From positions 124,001 to 188,000 of the forward strand of contig NZ_JYIT01000086.1 of the NCBI RefSeq assembly GCF_000956545.1: a stretch of DNA of 64,000 nucleotides, given 5' to 3'. This document shows positions 8,917 through 18,408 of the stretch, piece after piece. The translations under genes and the position numbers were made by a program. The DNA comes from Microbacterium azadirachtae (GTDB lineage Bacteria; Actinomycetota; Actinomycetes; Actinomycetales; Microbacteriaceae). The notes under the pieces are model-generated. The model searched no databases, had not been told where the DNA came from, and saw only the letters and a program-made list of their open reading frames with translations. Each line of letters starts with the position of its first letter. The first letter of the stretch is position 1.

Positions 8917-11900
8917 GATGCGTCTCCGATCCGGCTCACGGCGACGGAGAACCCGCCGCGGTTGGCGTAGGTGCCCGCGGCGATGTCCGCCACGAACTCG
9001 GCCACGGCGAAGTCCGCCCCCGCCTCGAGGACGACCGCCTCGACGGCGAGCGTCTCCTCGGCGACCCCGGCGGCGTCGAACGCGCTGCGGACCGCCGTGG
9101 CGTCGTCCGCGTCGTCGAAGCGCAGCTGCAGCCGGATCCGGTCGCTCACGTCGAAGTCGGCGTTCTTGCGGGTGTCCTGCACGGCGCGGATCACGTCGCG
9201 CGCGAGGCCCTCGGCCTCGAGCTCGGGCGTCGTCGCGGTGTCGAGCAGCACGAAGCCGCCCGTCGGCACGACGGCGAGCGCCTCGCCCTCGGGCCGCCCC
9301 GTGGTCTCCAGCGCGAGCTCGTACTCGTGCGGCTCCAGCGCGATCCCGTCGGCGGTCACCACGCCGCCCTCCTCGGTCCAGAAGCCGTCCTTCGCGGCGC
9401 GGATCACCCGCTGCACGTCCTTGCCGAGCCGCGGACCCGCCGCGCGGGCGTTGACACTGAGGCGGTGGCTGATGCCGTACTCCGCGGCGGTGCCCTCGCC
9501 CTGGGCGACCAGCTCGACCGCCTTGACGTTGAGCTCGTCGCGGAGGATGTCCTCGAACGGCGCCAGCGCCGCGGCCTGCGGGGTGACCACGGTGAAACGG
9601 GCCAGTGGCAGCCGCACCCGCAGCTTCTCCTTCTTGCGCAGCGCGTTGCCGACGCTGGAGAGCTCGCGCACCGCGTCCATCGCGTCGCGCACGTCGTCGG
9701 CATGCGGGAACAGCTCGGCATCCGGCCAGTCGGCCAGGTGCACGCTGCGCCCGCCGGTGAGCCCCTGCCAGACGCGCTCGCCGACCAGCGGCACGAGTGG
9801 CGCCGCGACGCGCGTCAGCGTCTCCAGCACCGTGTAGAGCGTGTCGAACGCCTCGGTCGTCGTGGGGTCGGACGGGTCGACACCCACCCAGAACCGATCC
9901 CGGGAACGGCGGATGTACCAGTTCGTCAGCACCTCGGCGAAGTCGCGCAGGCGCGAGGCCGCCGTGGTCGAGTCGAGGCCCTCGAGGTCCTCCTGCACGC
10001 CGCGCACGAGATCGCCGGTGCGGGCGAGGATGTACCGGTCCAGCACGTCGGTCGAGTCGGTGCGCCAGCGCGCCTCGTACCCGGAGCCGTCGGGACCGCC
10101 CGCCGCGTTCGCGTAGGTGGCGAAGAAGTACCAGGAGTTCCACAGCGGCAGGATGAACTCGCGCACGCCGGCGCGGATCCCCTCCTCCGTCACGGACAGG
10201 TTGCCGCCGCGCAGCACGGAGCTCGACATCAGGAACCAGCGCATGGCGTCGGATCCGTCCCGGTCGAACACCTCGGAGACGTCGGGATAGTTACGCAGGG
10301 ACTTCGACATCTTGTAGCCGTCGGAGCCCAGCACGATGCCGTGGCAGCTCACACCCGTGAACGCCGGGCGATCGAACAGCGCCGTCGACAGCACATGCAT
10401 GAGGTAGAACCACCCACGCGTCTGGCCGATGTACTCGACGATGAAGTCGGCCGGCGAGTGCGAGTCGAACCACTCCTGGTTCTCGAACGGGTAGTGCACC
10501 TGCGCGAACGGCATGGATCCCGAGTCGAACCACACGTCGAAGACGTCCTCGATGCGGCGCATCGTGCTCCGCCCCGTGGGGTCGTCGGGGTTCGGCCGGG
10601 TCAGCTCGTCGATGTACGGGCGGTGCAGGTCGACCTCGCCCTCCGCATTGCGCGGAAGGCGCCCGAAGTCGCGCTCGAGCTCTTCGAGCGAGCCGTAGGC
10701 GTCGACGCGCGGGTGCTCGGGGTCGTCGCTCTTCCAGATCGGGATCGGGGATCCCCAGTAGCGGTTACGGCTGATCGACCAGTCGCGCGCGCCCTCGAGC
10801 CACTTGCCGAACTGGCCGTGCTTGACGTTCTCCGGCACCCAGGTGATCTGCTCGTTGTTCGCGAGCATCTCGTCCTTGAAGTCGGTGACGCGGACGAACC
10901 AGCTCGAGACGGCCTTGTAGATGAGGGGGTTCCGGCAGCGCCAGCAGTGCGGGTACGAGTGCAGGTAGCTCTGCAGCCGCAGCAGCCGTCCGGACGCACG
11001 GAGCAGCCGCACGAGCGGCGTGTTCGCGTCCATCCACAGCTCGCCCGCGACATCGGTCACCTGCGGCAGGAAGCGTCCTCCCTCATCGAGCGAGAGGATC
11101 GTCGGGATCCCGGCGGCGCCGGCGACGCGCTGGTCGTCCTCGCCGTACGCGGGCGCCTGGTGCACGATCCCGGTTCCGTCGCTCGTGGTGACGTAGTCGT
11201 CGACGAGGATCTGCCAGGCGTTCTCCGTGCCCCAGGTCGCGGTGTCGGCGTAGTAGTCGAAGAGGCGCTCGTAGGTCACGCCGCCGAGCTCCGCTCCGGT
11301 CACCGTCTGCTGCACCGCGGCGAGCGCGTCCTCCGCGCTCTCGTAGCCGAGGTCCTTGGCGTAGCCGCCCAGGAGGTCGCGGGCCAGCAGGAAGCGGTCG
11401 CCCTGCGCACCCTCGGCCGCTCCGTTCGGCCCGGCCGGGACGACGGCGTACGCGATCTCCGGCCCCACGGCGAGCGCGAGGTTGGTCGGCAGGGTCCACG
11501 GCGTGGTGGTCCAGGCCAGGGCGCGCACGCCTCCGAGGCCCAGGGAGGCCGCCTTCTCCCCGGTGAGCGGGAAGCTCACGGTGACGGACGGATCCTGGCG
11601 CTCCTTGTAGACGTCGTCGTCCATGCGCAGCTCGTGCGCCGAGAGCGGGGTCTCGTCGCGCCAGCAGTACGGCAGCACGCGGTACCCCTCGTAGGCGAGG
11701 CCCTTCTCGTAGAGCGTCTTGAACGCCCAGAGCACGCTCTCCATGTAGCTCAGGTCGAGCGTCTTGTAGCCGCGCTCGAAGTCGACCCAGCGCGCCTGCC
11801 GGGTGACGTAGTCCTGCCACTCGTGCGTGTACGCGAGCACCGAGTCGCGCGCCTTCGCGTTGAAGACGTCGATGCCCATCTGCTCGATCTCGTCCTTCTC

Positions 11901-12248
11901 GGTGATCCCGAGCTGCTTCATCGCCTCGAGCTCGGCCGGCAGGCCGTGCGTGTCCCACCCGAACACGCGATCGACCTTCTTGCCCCGCATGGTCTGGAAG
12001 CGCGGGAACAGATCCTTCGCGTAGCCGGTGAGCAGGTGACCGTAGTGGGGCAGGCCGTTGGCGAACGGCGGGCCGTCGTAGAAGACCCATTCCTCTGCGC
12101 CCTCGCGCTGCGCGATCGACGCGCGGAACGTGTCGTCGGCCTCCCAGAACGCGAGCACCTCGCGCTCGATCTCGGGGAAGCGCGGGCTCGGGGTCACGGC
12201 GGCCGGGCCGAAGGAGGATCCGGTGGGAGAGGTGCGCGGGTAGGTCAT
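8913..12248 (-). CDS. ileS: Isoleucyl-tRNA synthetase, eukaryote-like type
   Basis: Charges tRNA-Ile. The 1111 residues include the class I signatures PHYGH at 67-71 and KMSKS at 646-650. The CP1 editing domain lies between them ([17 protein letters not shown] and the acidic [15 protein letters not shown]). No C-terminal zinc finger cluster is visible, and the length and C-terminal character fit the eukaryote-like (IleRS2) group, whose members tend to be mupirocin-tolerant (family knowledge; not tested here). Expression is very likely controlled by the T-box leader directly upstream. First gene of ileS-folC-DUF4233-ndk, where many actinobacteria have valS. Confidence 0.96.
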   Translation of the reverse strand: MTYPRTSPTGSSFGPAAVTPSPRFPEIEREVLAFWEADDTFRASIAQREGAEEWVFYDGPPFANGLPHYGHLLTGYAKDLFPRFQTMRGKKVDRVFGWDTHGLPAELEAMKQLGITEKDEIEQMGIDVFNAKARDSVLAYTHEWQDYVTRQARWVDFERGYKTLDLSYMESVLWAFKTLYEKGLAYEGYRVLPYCWRDETPLSAHELRMDDDVYKERQDPSVTVSFPLTGEKAASLGLGGVRALAWTTTPWTLPTNLALAVGPEIAYAVVPAGPNGAAEGAQGDRFLLARDLLGGYAKDLGYESAEDALAAVQQTVTGAELGGVTYERLFDYYADTATWGTENAWQILVDDYVTTSDGTGIVHQAPAYGEDDQRVAGAAGIPTILSLDEGGRFLPQVTDVAGELWMDANTPLVRLLRASGRLLRLQSYLHSYPHCWRCRNPLIYKAVSSWFVRVTDFKDEMLANNEQITWVPENVKHGQFGKWLEGARDWSISRNRYWGSPIPIWKSDDPEHPRVDAYGSLEELERDFGRLPRNAEGEVDLHRPYIDELTRPNPDDPTGRSTMRRIEDVFDVWFDSGSMPFAQVHYPFENQEWFDSHSPADFIVEYIGQTRGWFYLMHVLSTALFDRPAFTGVSCHGIVLGSDGYKMSKSLRNYPDVSEVFDRDGSDAMRWFLMSSSVLRGGNLSVTEEGIRAGVREFILPLWNSWYFFATYANAAGGPDGSGYEARWRTDSTDVLDRYILARTGDLVRGVQEDLEGLDSTTAASRLRDFAEVLTNWYIRRSRDRFWVGVDPSDPTTTEAFDTLYTVLETLTRVAAPLVPLVGERVWQGLTGGRSVHLADWPDAELFPHADDVRDAMDAVRELSSVGNALRKKEKLRVRLPLARFTVVTPQAAALAPFEDILRDELNVKAVELVAQGEGTAAEYGISHRLSVNARAAGPRLGKDVQRVIRAAKDGFWTEEGGVVTADGIALEPHEYELALETTGRPEGEALAVVPTGGFVLLDTATTPELEAEGLARDVIRAVQDTRKNADFDVSDRIRLQLRFDDADDATAVRSAFDAAGVAEETLAVEAVVLEAGADFAVAEFVADIAAGTYANRGGFSVAVSRIGDAS

Positions 12249-12491
12249 CGTGTCTCGCAGTGTCGGTGGCGGATGCTGCTCGCGGGGACGATCCTGTGCT
12301 GCGTCGAGCCGAGGACCGCGGTACCACCCTGCGTTGCTCTCGACCTGGGCCGAGAACCACTCTCACTGCGGCTGTGACGGGCCTGCCCCGCTCGGTTCTA
12401 CTGACTCGGCCGCTCAGCCGGCTGCGCCTGCGCTGAGCGTGTCGAAGCGTTCTTCCGAGAGCTCCCCGGTGATGGCCGGATCGATGCTCGT
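12249..12491 (-). promoter_or_regulatory. T-box riboswitch leader of ileS (ultrashort Stem I, translational type)
   Basis: The minus-strand leader contains the near-invariant T-box sequence AGGGTGGTACCGCG at 12330-12317. It is enclosed by GTCGAG and CTCGAC, which would form the antisequestrator stem. About 140 nt upstream a short hairpin CCGG-CCATCA-CCGG presents the Ile specifier ATC at 12473-12471. GGAAGAACG follows. A stem GCTCAGC/GCTGAGC (12411-12437) fits the linker hairpin. There is no long Stem I and no U-run terminator, as in the actinobacterial ileS T-boxes that act on translation. Uncharged tRNA-Ile would raise ileS expression. Confidence 0.88.
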
Positions 12492-12497
12492 GCGCCC

Positions 12498-12503
12498 AGT
12501 CTA
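12498..12503 (-). promoter_or_regulatory. Probable -10 box of the ileS transcript
   Basis: TAGACT on the minus strand, with a purine about seven bases downstream at 12491. This places the 5' end just before the T-box specifier hairpin and gives a leader of about 243 nt. No clear -35 hexamer is seen. Confidence 0.45.
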
Positions 12504-12666
12504 CGTCCTCCCGGGGCGACCGCGATCAGGCGGATCGCCCCCGGACGAGGAGATCCCGCGCGGATCCGCCTTCTGCCGGTCGATCCGCCTCCTGCGGAGC
12601 GTCGTCGCGGAGCCCGGTGCCGCACTGCGGCGACGCCGGCCGGGTACGGCTGTCGGCGGGCCGCCG
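12504..12666. other. Intergenic remainder between ileS leader and next gene
   Basis: Together with the leader this forms a 430-bp gene-free stretch. I see scattered GGATCCGCC-like repeats but no coding signal, no strong hairpin and no further promoter pair. Confidence 0.4.
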
Positions 12667-12672
12667 TAGGGT
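12667..12672 (+). promoter_or_regulatory. Probable -10 box of a leaderless transcript
   Basis: TAGGGT ends six bases before the ATG at 12679, and no Shine-Dalgarno is present. Same geometry as at 2432 and 25617. Confidence 0.5.
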
Positions 12673-12678
12673 CGTGGC

Positions 12679-13323
12679 ATGGCCCGCAGCACCGAACGCC
12701 CCCTGCCGCCCCGCGTCTCGCCACCGGATCTGCCGGAGGAGCTCGCCGAGGCCGAGGGCCGCCGGCACGGCGACCATCTGGGCCAGCGGATCCCGCTCGC
12801 CGAGGATCTCGCGCACGCGCAGTTCGAGCAGTGCGTGCTGTGCGGCTCCGCGGACCGGGTCGACCTCACCGGCGCGACCCTGCTCGACGTCGAGATCGCC
12901 GACGCCAGGACCCCCGTGCTGTCGCTCCGGGACGCGACGATCCGGCGGCTGCGCATCGCCGGAGGCCGGATCGGCACGCTGGATCTCTCCGGCGCGCACG
13001 TCGCCGAGCTGATCCTCGAGCACGCCCGCGTCGACTACCTCTCCCTCGCCGCGGCCAGGGTCCAGGACTCCCTCATCGCCGACTGCACCGTGGCGACGCT
13101 GGATCTCCCCTCCGCCACGATGACCCGGGTGCGGTTCGAGCGCAGCAGGGTCGACGAGGTCGACACCCGCGGTCTGCGTGCCGATTCCCTGGATCTGCGC
13201 GGGCTCGACGCCCTGGCGTTCCTCGATGTGACGGCTCTGCGCGGCGCCACGCTGACCGGCCGTCAGGTGGAGTCGCTCGCCTCCGTGTTCGCGCAGGCCG
13301 CCGGCATCGACGTGCAGGACTAG
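12679..13323 (+). CDS. Pentapeptide-repeat-like protein
   Basis: Cytoplasmic protein of 214 residues, with no signal peptide or membrane segment. From about residue 60 the sequence has a five-residue rhythm typical of right-handed quadrilateral beta-helices: VDLTGATLLDVEIADA, LSLRDATIRRLRIAG, LDLSGAHVAELILEHA, RVDYLSLAAARV, VRFERSRVDEV, LDLRGLDALAFLDV. The pattern is degenerate compared with strict A(D/N)LXX repeats. Some pentapeptide proteins mimic DNA and protect gyrase, but nothing here proves that role. The N-terminal 55 residues are Glu/Pro-rich. Its TAG stop is shared with the convergent ABC ATPase gene in the palindrome CTAG at 13320-13323. Confidence 0.75.
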   Translation: MARSTERPLPPRVSPPDLPEELAEAEGRRHGDHLGQRIPLAEDLAHAQFEQCVLCGSADRVDLTGATLLDVEIADARTPVLSLRDATIRRLRIAGGRIGTLDLSGAHVAELILEHARVDYLSLAAARVQDSLIADCTVATLDLPSATMTRVRFERSRVDEVDTRGLRADSLDLRGLDALAFLDVTALRGATLTGRQVESLASVFAQAAGIDVQD

Positions 13324-14843
13324 TCGAGCCCGGAGGCGGCGACCAGCTCCCGGGTGAACGGGTGCTGCGGATCGCGGAGCACGGCGGCGGACGGTCCCTG
13401 CTCGACGATCGCGCCGTCCTGCATGACGAGCACGTCCTCCGCCGCGGCGGCGACGACCGCGAGGTCGTGCGAGATCAGCACCATGGTCAGGCCGCGCTCG
13501 CGCTGCAGACGGTCCAGCAGCGCGAGGATCCGTGCGCGCACGGTCGCGTCGAGGGCGGACACCGGCTCGTCGAGCACGAGGACCTCCGGATCCGCGGCGA
13601 GAGCGCGGGCGATCGCCGCACGCTGGCGCTGCCCTCCGGAGAGCTCCGCCGGGCGCCGCGCGGCGAGCCCTGGGTCGAGGTCGACCTCGCGCAGCAGCGC
13701 CGCCACGCGCTCCCGGCGCACCGTGCGGGGCGCGCCTCCCGCGGCGAGCGCCTCGCGCAGCGAGCGTCCGATCGTCCAGCGCGGGTCGAACGCGCCGAGC
13801 GGGTTCTGGTGCACGAGCTGGATCCTGGGCCGCGTGCCCCCGGCCCACGCGATGACGCCGTCGTCCGCGCGCTCGACGCCGATGAGGATGCGGGCGAGGG
13901 TGGTCTTACCCGATCCCGACTCCCCCACGATGCCCAGGGTGCGCCCGTGTCGCAGTGAGAACGCGACGTCCCGCAGCACCGGCCGGTCGAAGCGCTTGCG
14001 CAGCCCTGTCACGGTGGCGAGCACCTCGGCGTCGTCCCCGTCGAGCGCTCGCGGCGTCGGCGCCGCGGCGCGCACCAGCTCCCGGGTGTAGTCCTCCCTG
14101 GGCGCGGCGAGCAGCTGCGCCGCCGTCCCCTGCTCCACGACGCGGCCGCCGCGCAGCACCACGACCCGGTCGGCGATCCTGCGCACCGCGGCCATGTCGT
14201 GGCTCACCAGCACCACGGCGGTGCCCGCGTCCGTGATGAGACGGAGCAGGGCGAGCACGCGGGCCTGCACCGTCGCGTCGAGCGCGGTCGTCGGCTCGTC
14301 GGCGATCAGCAGCGCGGGATCCCCCGCGAGGGCGCTCGCGATCAGCGCGCGCTGACGCAGCCCGCCGGAGAGCTCGTGCGGGCGCTGCCGTGCGCGTCGG
14401 AGCGGATCCGGCATCGCGACATCCGTCAGGAGCTCCTGCACACGCGCGCTGCGCTCGGCGCGGGTGAGGCGCGCGTGGATCTCGAGGGGTTCTGCGACCT
14501 CGGCGCCGATGCGGCGCAGCGGATCGAGCGACACCAGCGCGTCCTGCGAGACGAGGGCGACCCGGGTTCCGCGCAGCGCGCGCCAGGCGCGGTCCGGCAG
14601 CGCCCTCGCGTCCACCCCGCCCACGTCGAGCGTCGCCGCCGACACCGCCGCGCCGACCGGACTGAGCCCGAGCAGCGCCCGCACGGTGAGGGACTTGCCC
14701 GCGCCGGACTCGCCCACGAGAGCGACGCACTCGCCGGGCGCGACCTCGAACGACACGTCGTCGACCAGCGCACGTCCGCCGATCGCGATCCGCAGGTCCG
14801 CCACGCGCAGCGCAGGACGGATGCCGGACAGTGCACCGCTCAT
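13320..14843 (-). CDS. Peptide/nickel-type ABC transporter ATP-binding protein, two fused ATPase domains
   Basis: Energises the importer encoded just upstream. The 507 residues hold two complete ATP-binding cassettes, equivalent to a DppD-DppF fusion. The first has Walker A GESGAGKS near 45-55, signature LSGGLRQ near 157 and Walker B LLIADEP. The second has GESGSGKT near 308-315, signature LSGGQRQ near 400, and VLVLDEP. Both have a switch histidine (SHD). The start is the ATG at 14843 overlapping the upstream permease stop (ATGA). The open frame extends further, but only as antisense-like sequence inside the permease gene. Last gene of a four-gene operon; tail-to-tail overlap with the pentapeptide gene. 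Confidence 0.93.
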   Translation of the reverse strand: MSGALSGIRPALRVADLRIAIGGRALVDDVSFEVAPGECVALVGESGAGKSLTVRALLGLSPVGAAVSAATLDVGGVDARALPDRAWRALRGTRVALVSQDALVSLDPLRRIGAEVAEPLEIHARLTRAERSARVQELLTDVAMPDPLRRARQRPHELSGGLRQRALIASALAGDPALLIADEPTTALDATVQARVLALLRLITDAGTAVVLVSHDMAAVRRIADRVVVLRGGRVVEQGTAAQLLAAPREDYTRELVRAAAPTPRALDGDDAEVLATVTGLRKRFDRPVLRDVAFSLRHGRTLGIVGESGSGKTTLARILIGVERADDGVIAWAGGTRPRIQLVHQNPLGAFDPRWTIGRSLREALAAGGAPRTVRRERVAALLREVDLDPGLAARRPAELSGGQRQRAAIARALAADPEVLVLDEPVSALDATVRARILALLDRLQRERGLTMVLISHDLAVVAAAAEDVLVMQDGAIVEQGPSAAVLRDPQHPFTRELVAASGLD

Positions 14844-15652
14844 CCGCGCCTCCCTTCGGCGCGGGCGCGCAGAGCACGCCCGAGGAAGGTCGCCGAGAGC
14901 ACCGCGAGCATGATCGCGACGCCGGGGAAGACGGCGATCCACCAGGCCTGCCCCAGCACGTTGCGCCCGCCGGCGAGCATGAGACCCCACTCCGGCGCGG
15001 GCTCCGTCGGACCCAGGCCGAGGAAGCTGAGCCCTGCGGCCGCGAGGATGCTGGATCCGAGGCCGATCGTGGCGAGCACGCTGAGCGAGCCCAGGACGCC
15101 GGGGGCGACGTGGCGGCGGAACGCGGTGAAGGCGCCCACGCCGAGGATCCGCGCTGCTTCGACGTGCTCAGCCCGGCGCAGCACCTGGGTCTGGGCGCGC
15201 GCGAGGCGCACGTACACGGGGATCGCGGCGAGGGTCACGCCGATCGCCACGTTCGCCGTACCCGGACCGAGGATCGCCACCACCACGAGCGCCAGCAGGA
15301 ACTCCGGGAACGCCATGAGCACGTCGTTGGTGCGCATGAGCGCGACGTCCACCACCCGGGGGGCGATACCTGCCGCCGATCCCACGAGCAGGCCTGTGAC
15401 GAGGGCGAGCACGGTCGCGAGCAGGCCGATCCCGAGCGAGCGCCCCGCGCCGTGCACGACGCGCGCGTACACGTCGCGCCCGCTCTGATCCGTGCCGAAC
15501 GGATGCCCGGGGCCGGGCGGGAGCAGTGCGTCGCGCACATGGGTCTGCACCGGATCCGCAGGGGCGAGCAGACCGGGTGCGAGGGCCGCGAGCACGACGA
15601 GGGCCAGCACGAGCAGCGCGAGGACGAGCAGTGCTCGCCGAAGGGCCGTCAT
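14840..15652 (-). CDS. Peptide/nickel-type ABC transporter permease (DppC-like)
   Basis: Inner-membrane channel subunit of 270 residues. A leading hydrophobic segment is followed by the typical DPVQTHVRDALLPPGPGHPFGTDQSGRD motif region that precedes the core in DppC/OppC/NikC proteins. The BPD_transp_1 domain of about five helices follows, with an EAARILG-type coupling loop (residues HVEAARILGVG) that contacts the ATPase. The start ATG at 15652 overlaps the DppB-like gene (ATGA), and the stop overlaps the ATPase gene. Substrate cannot be decided from the permease alone. Confidence 0.92.
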   Translation of the reverse strand: MTALRRALLVLALLVLALVVLAALAPGLLAPADPVQTHVRDALLPPGPGHPFGTDQSGRDVYARVVHGAGRSLGIGLLATVLALVTGLLVGSAAGIAPRVVDVALMRTNDVLMAFPEFLLALVVVAILGPGTANVAIGVTLAAIPVYVRLARAQTQVLRRAEHVEAARILGVGAFTAFRRHVAPGVLGSLSVLATIGLGSSILAAAGLSFLGLGPTEPAPEWGLMLAGGRNVLGQAWWIAVFPGVAIMLAVLSATFLGRALRARAEGRRG

Positions 15653-16620
15653 TCCACATCCTCCGGGCGTGCGAGCGCCGGGACCGCCGGCACGCGCGCA
15701 CCGCGCAGACGCGGATCCAGGAACGGCGCCGCGAGCTCCACGGCGGTGTTCACGACGACGAACACCAGCGCGCTGAACAGGATGATTCCGGTCACGACCG
15801 GCAGGTCGCGGCCGGTGATCGCCGCGAGCGTGACCCGGCCGAGGCCCGGGCGTGCGAACACCGTCTCCACCAGCACCGCCCCGCCGAGCAGGGAGCCCAC
15901 AAGGTAGGCGCTGAGGGTGAGCGCGCCGATCGAGCCATGGCGCAGCGTGTGCCGCAGGGTGAGCCGGGCGTGGTCGGCCCCGCGCGCACGGACGGTCAGA
16001 GCCCACGGCTGGCGCTCCGCCGCCTCCACCCCGTCGCGGACCACCTGCCCGAGCAGCGCCGCGACGGGCAGCGCGAGCGTCAGCGCCGGGAGCACCAGGC
16101 TCGCACCGGTACGGCTGCCGGCGACGGGGAACCAGCCCAGACCGAACGCGAAGACGGTGAGCAGCAGCAGCCCGATCCAGAACACCGGCGACGAGAGCAC
16201 GATCAGCTCGCCCGTCGCGATCAGCCCGCGCGCGAACGGCCGGCGCGCGAGGAGCACCCCGGCGAAGGCGAGCAGCACCGCGATGGCCAGCGCCAGGCCG
16301 GTCAGCTGCAGCGTCGCGCCGAGCTGGCGACCGATCACCTCGCTCACCGGCAGCCGCAGCTGATACGAGGTGCCGAGGTCTCCGCGCAGCAGATCCCCGA
16401 GCATCGACAGGTACTGCTGCCAGAGCGGGCGGTCCAGCCCGAGGTCGGCGCGGATCCGGTCCTTCACCGCCTCACCGACCTGCGCCTGGGGCCCGAGCAT
16501 GACGCTCACGGGGTCGCCGGGAAGCACTCGGAAGGCGAGGAAGGACAGCGTCGCGGCGCCCCACAGCACCAGCGCGATCGACAGCGCGATGCCGCCGAGC
16601 CGGCGCAGCAGGGGCCGCAT
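15649..16620 (-). CDS. Peptide/nickel-type ABC transporter permease (DppB-like)
   Basis: Inner-membrane channel subunit of 323 residues. The N-terminal helix is followed by FRVLPGDPVSVMLG, the typical DppB/OppB/NikB block, then a periplasmic segment (LGLDRPLWQQYLSMLGDLLRGDLG, shown in part) and a five-helix core. The coupling loop carries TVRARGADHARL, and VLVETVFARPGLGR lies near the C-terminus. It sits four bases after the substrate-binding protein gene and overlaps the DppC-like gene by four bases, so the four genes form one transcription unit. Confidence 0.92.
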   Translation of the reverse strand: MRPLLRRLGGIALSIALVLWGAATLSFLAFRVLPGDPVSVMLGPQAQVGEAVKDRIRADLGLDRPLWQQYLSMLGDLLRGDLGTSYQLRLPVSEVIGRQLGATLQLTGLALAIAVLLAFAGVLLARRPFARGLIATGELIVLSSPVFWIGLLLLTVFAFGLGWFPVAGSRTGASLVLPALTLALPVAALLGQVVRDGVEAAERQPWALTVRARGADHARLTLRHTLRHGSIGALTLSAYLVGSLLGGAVLVETVFARPGLGRVTLAAITGRDLPVVTGIILFSALVFVVVNTAVELAAPFLDPRLRGARVPAVPALARPEDVE

Positions 16621-16624
16621 GCGA

Positions 16625-18244
16625 CTACTTGACGCTGGTGCCGAAGAACAGCGGACGGCCGTAGATGTCGAAGGTCAGGTCCGACACCCGCTCGCCCGCC
16701 GCCGTGATCGCCGAGGTGACGTAGAGCGGCACGATCGCATCCTGCTCGGCATTCCACTCCTGGACCTGCGCGTAGACCTTCGCGCGCGCGGCGTCATCGG
16801 TCGTGGCGATGCCGTCCTTGAGGAGCTGGTCGAGCCTCGGGTCGCTCACCGAGGACGCGTTCTGGAAGCCGTCCGTGGCCAGGTGCGGACGCAGCAGGTC
16901 GGGGTCGACGCCGGAGAAGTCCCAGTCGGTGATGTCGAAGGTCTTCGGTCCGTACTTGGCGTTGTAGGCGCCGGGCTCGAGCGTCTCGCGCGTGATCTCG
17001 AAGCCGACCGCCTTGAGGTCGGACTGCACGGCGTTCGCGAGGGCGGCGTGATCGTCCGAGACCGGGGTCCAGGCGATCCAGTTCGCCGTGAGACGGTGGC
17101 CGTCCTTCATGCGGACGCCGTCGGCGCCGCGCTGGGTCCAGCCGGCCTCGTCGAGCAGGGCGTTCGCGCGGTCCTTGTCGAACGGCCAGCTCTTCTCGAG
17201 GCCTTTGTCGTACCCCGGGGTGGTCGGCCCGAGGATGCTCCACGCGCGGGGGAACTGACCGAAGAAGATCTTGTCCACGGCCGTGTCGACGTCGATCGCG
17301 CGCGTGAACGCCTCGCGCACCTTCTGGTCGGAGAACACCCCGTTCTTCTCGTTGAGGAACAGCGAGTACGGGAGCCCCGGAACCCGCACCGAGGTCACGG
17401 CCGCCTTCCCCTTGACCTGGGAGACGAGATTCGGCGGCAGCTGCGACGCGAGGTCGATCTCCCCCGAGGTGACGGACCCGCTGCGCACCGAGGCCTCCGG
17501 CAGGATCTGCACGCGCAGCGTCGTGAACTCCGGCGCCTTCATGCCCTCCGGCGCCCAGGAGTACTTCGCGTTGCGGGTGTACACGATCTCCTGGTCCGGC
17601 GTGTAGGACGAGATCCGGAACGGGCCGGTGCCGACGGTGACGCCCTTGCCGCCCGCCGCGAGGTCGGCCGCGTGCTCCTTGAGCACCTGGGGAGCGTAGA
17701 AGCCGAGCTGCGCCGTGCTCGCGGCCTGCAGGAAGGGCGCGTACGGCTGCGAGAAGGTGACCTTCACGGTCGTCGGGTCGATCACCTCGGTGCCCTTGTA
17801 CAGCTCCCCGCCGAGCATGCTCGCCGCCTGCGCGGACTTGGTGGCCGGATCGGCGATCCGATCGAAGTTGGCCTTGACCGCCGCCGCGTCGAACTTCTCG
17901 CCGTCCGTGAACGTCACATCGTCGCGCAGGTGGAACGTGTACGCGGTCCCGTCCTCGGAGACCTCCCACTTCTTCGCCAGCCAGGGGACGAAGGATCCGT
18001 CGGGCTTCTGGAACACGAGCGAGTCCAGCACCGCCCGCTGCACCATCGCGGTCACGTCGAGCTGGCTGGTCTGCGGATCCATCTTCCCCGCCGACAGGAG
18101 GCTGCCGTCGACGCCCCAGACGAGCTCGCCGTTCGCGTCGGAGGACGCCGCGCCGGACGACCCGGAGCAGGCGCTCAGCGCGAGCGCGGCGGCCGCGGCG
18201 AGCGCGGCGAGGGGCAGGATTCGACGCCGGAGCGGAGAAGGCAT
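16625..18244 (-). CDS. ABC transporter substrate-binding lipoprotein, SBP family 5
   Basis: Extracytoplasmic lipoprotein that captures the substrate. The 539 residues start at the ATG at 18244 behind GAGGA. The signal peptide has an RRR start and a lipobox L-S-A-C with the lipidated cysteine at residue 26, followed by a Ser/Ala linker. The mature part shows SBP_bac_5 features: LVWGVDGSLLSAGKMDP, KWEVSEDGTAYTFHLRDDV, FTRAIDVD. The family includes binders of oligopeptides, nickel-chelates, haem and opines, so the ligand is open. First gene of the importer operon; divergent from valS. A TAGCCT -10-like box lies about 45 bases upstream of the start. Confidence 0.9.
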   Translation of the reverse strand: MPSPLRRRILPLAALAAAAALALSACSGSSGAASSDANGELVWGVDGSLLSAGKMDPQTSQLDVTAMVQRAVLDSLVFQKPDGSFVPWLAKKWEVSEDGTAYTFHLRDDVTFTDGEKFDAAAVKANFDRIADPATKSAQAASMLGGELYKGTEVIDPTTVKVTFSQPYAPFLQAASTAQLGFYAPQVLKEHAADLAAGGKGVTVGTGPFRISSYTPDQEIVYTRNAKYSWAPEGMKAPEFTTLRVQILPEASVRSGSVTSGEIDLASQLPPNLVSQVKGKAAVTSVRVPGLPYSLFLNEKNGVFSDQKVREAFTRAIDVDTAVDKIFFGQFPRAWSILGPTTPGYDKGLEKSWPFDKDRANALLDEAGWTQRGADGVRMKDGHRLTANWIAWTPVSDDHAALANAVQSDLKAVGFEITRETLEPGAYNAKYGPKTFDITDWDFSGVDPDLLRPHLATDGFQNASSVSDPRLDQLLKDGIATTDDAARAKVYAQVQEWNAEQDAIVPLYVTSAITAAGERVSDLTFDIYGRPLFFGTSVK

Positions 18245-18408
18245 GGGGGTTCCTCGGGAGTGCTGTGTGCGGGACACTCCAGGCTACCGGTTTGTGGACA
18301 GAGTGGATCTATCGGGGACGGCGACGCGGGGCCCGGCCGGTAGACTGTCGGCACACCCCACACTCAGGCACGCTCACACGGTGCCGCACACATCGCACGA
18401 GGAGATCC

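Noticed and set aside
8917-10143. N-terminal extension of the folC frame into ileS
   Set aside because: Arg/Ala-rich shadow sequence. The GTG at 8916 overlapping the ileS stop gives the normal FolC N-terminus.
9327-12377. Plus-strand open frame of about 1000 codons antisense to ileS
   Set aside because: Same shadow effect. The opposite strand encodes an unmistakable IleRS with both signature motifs and a T-box.
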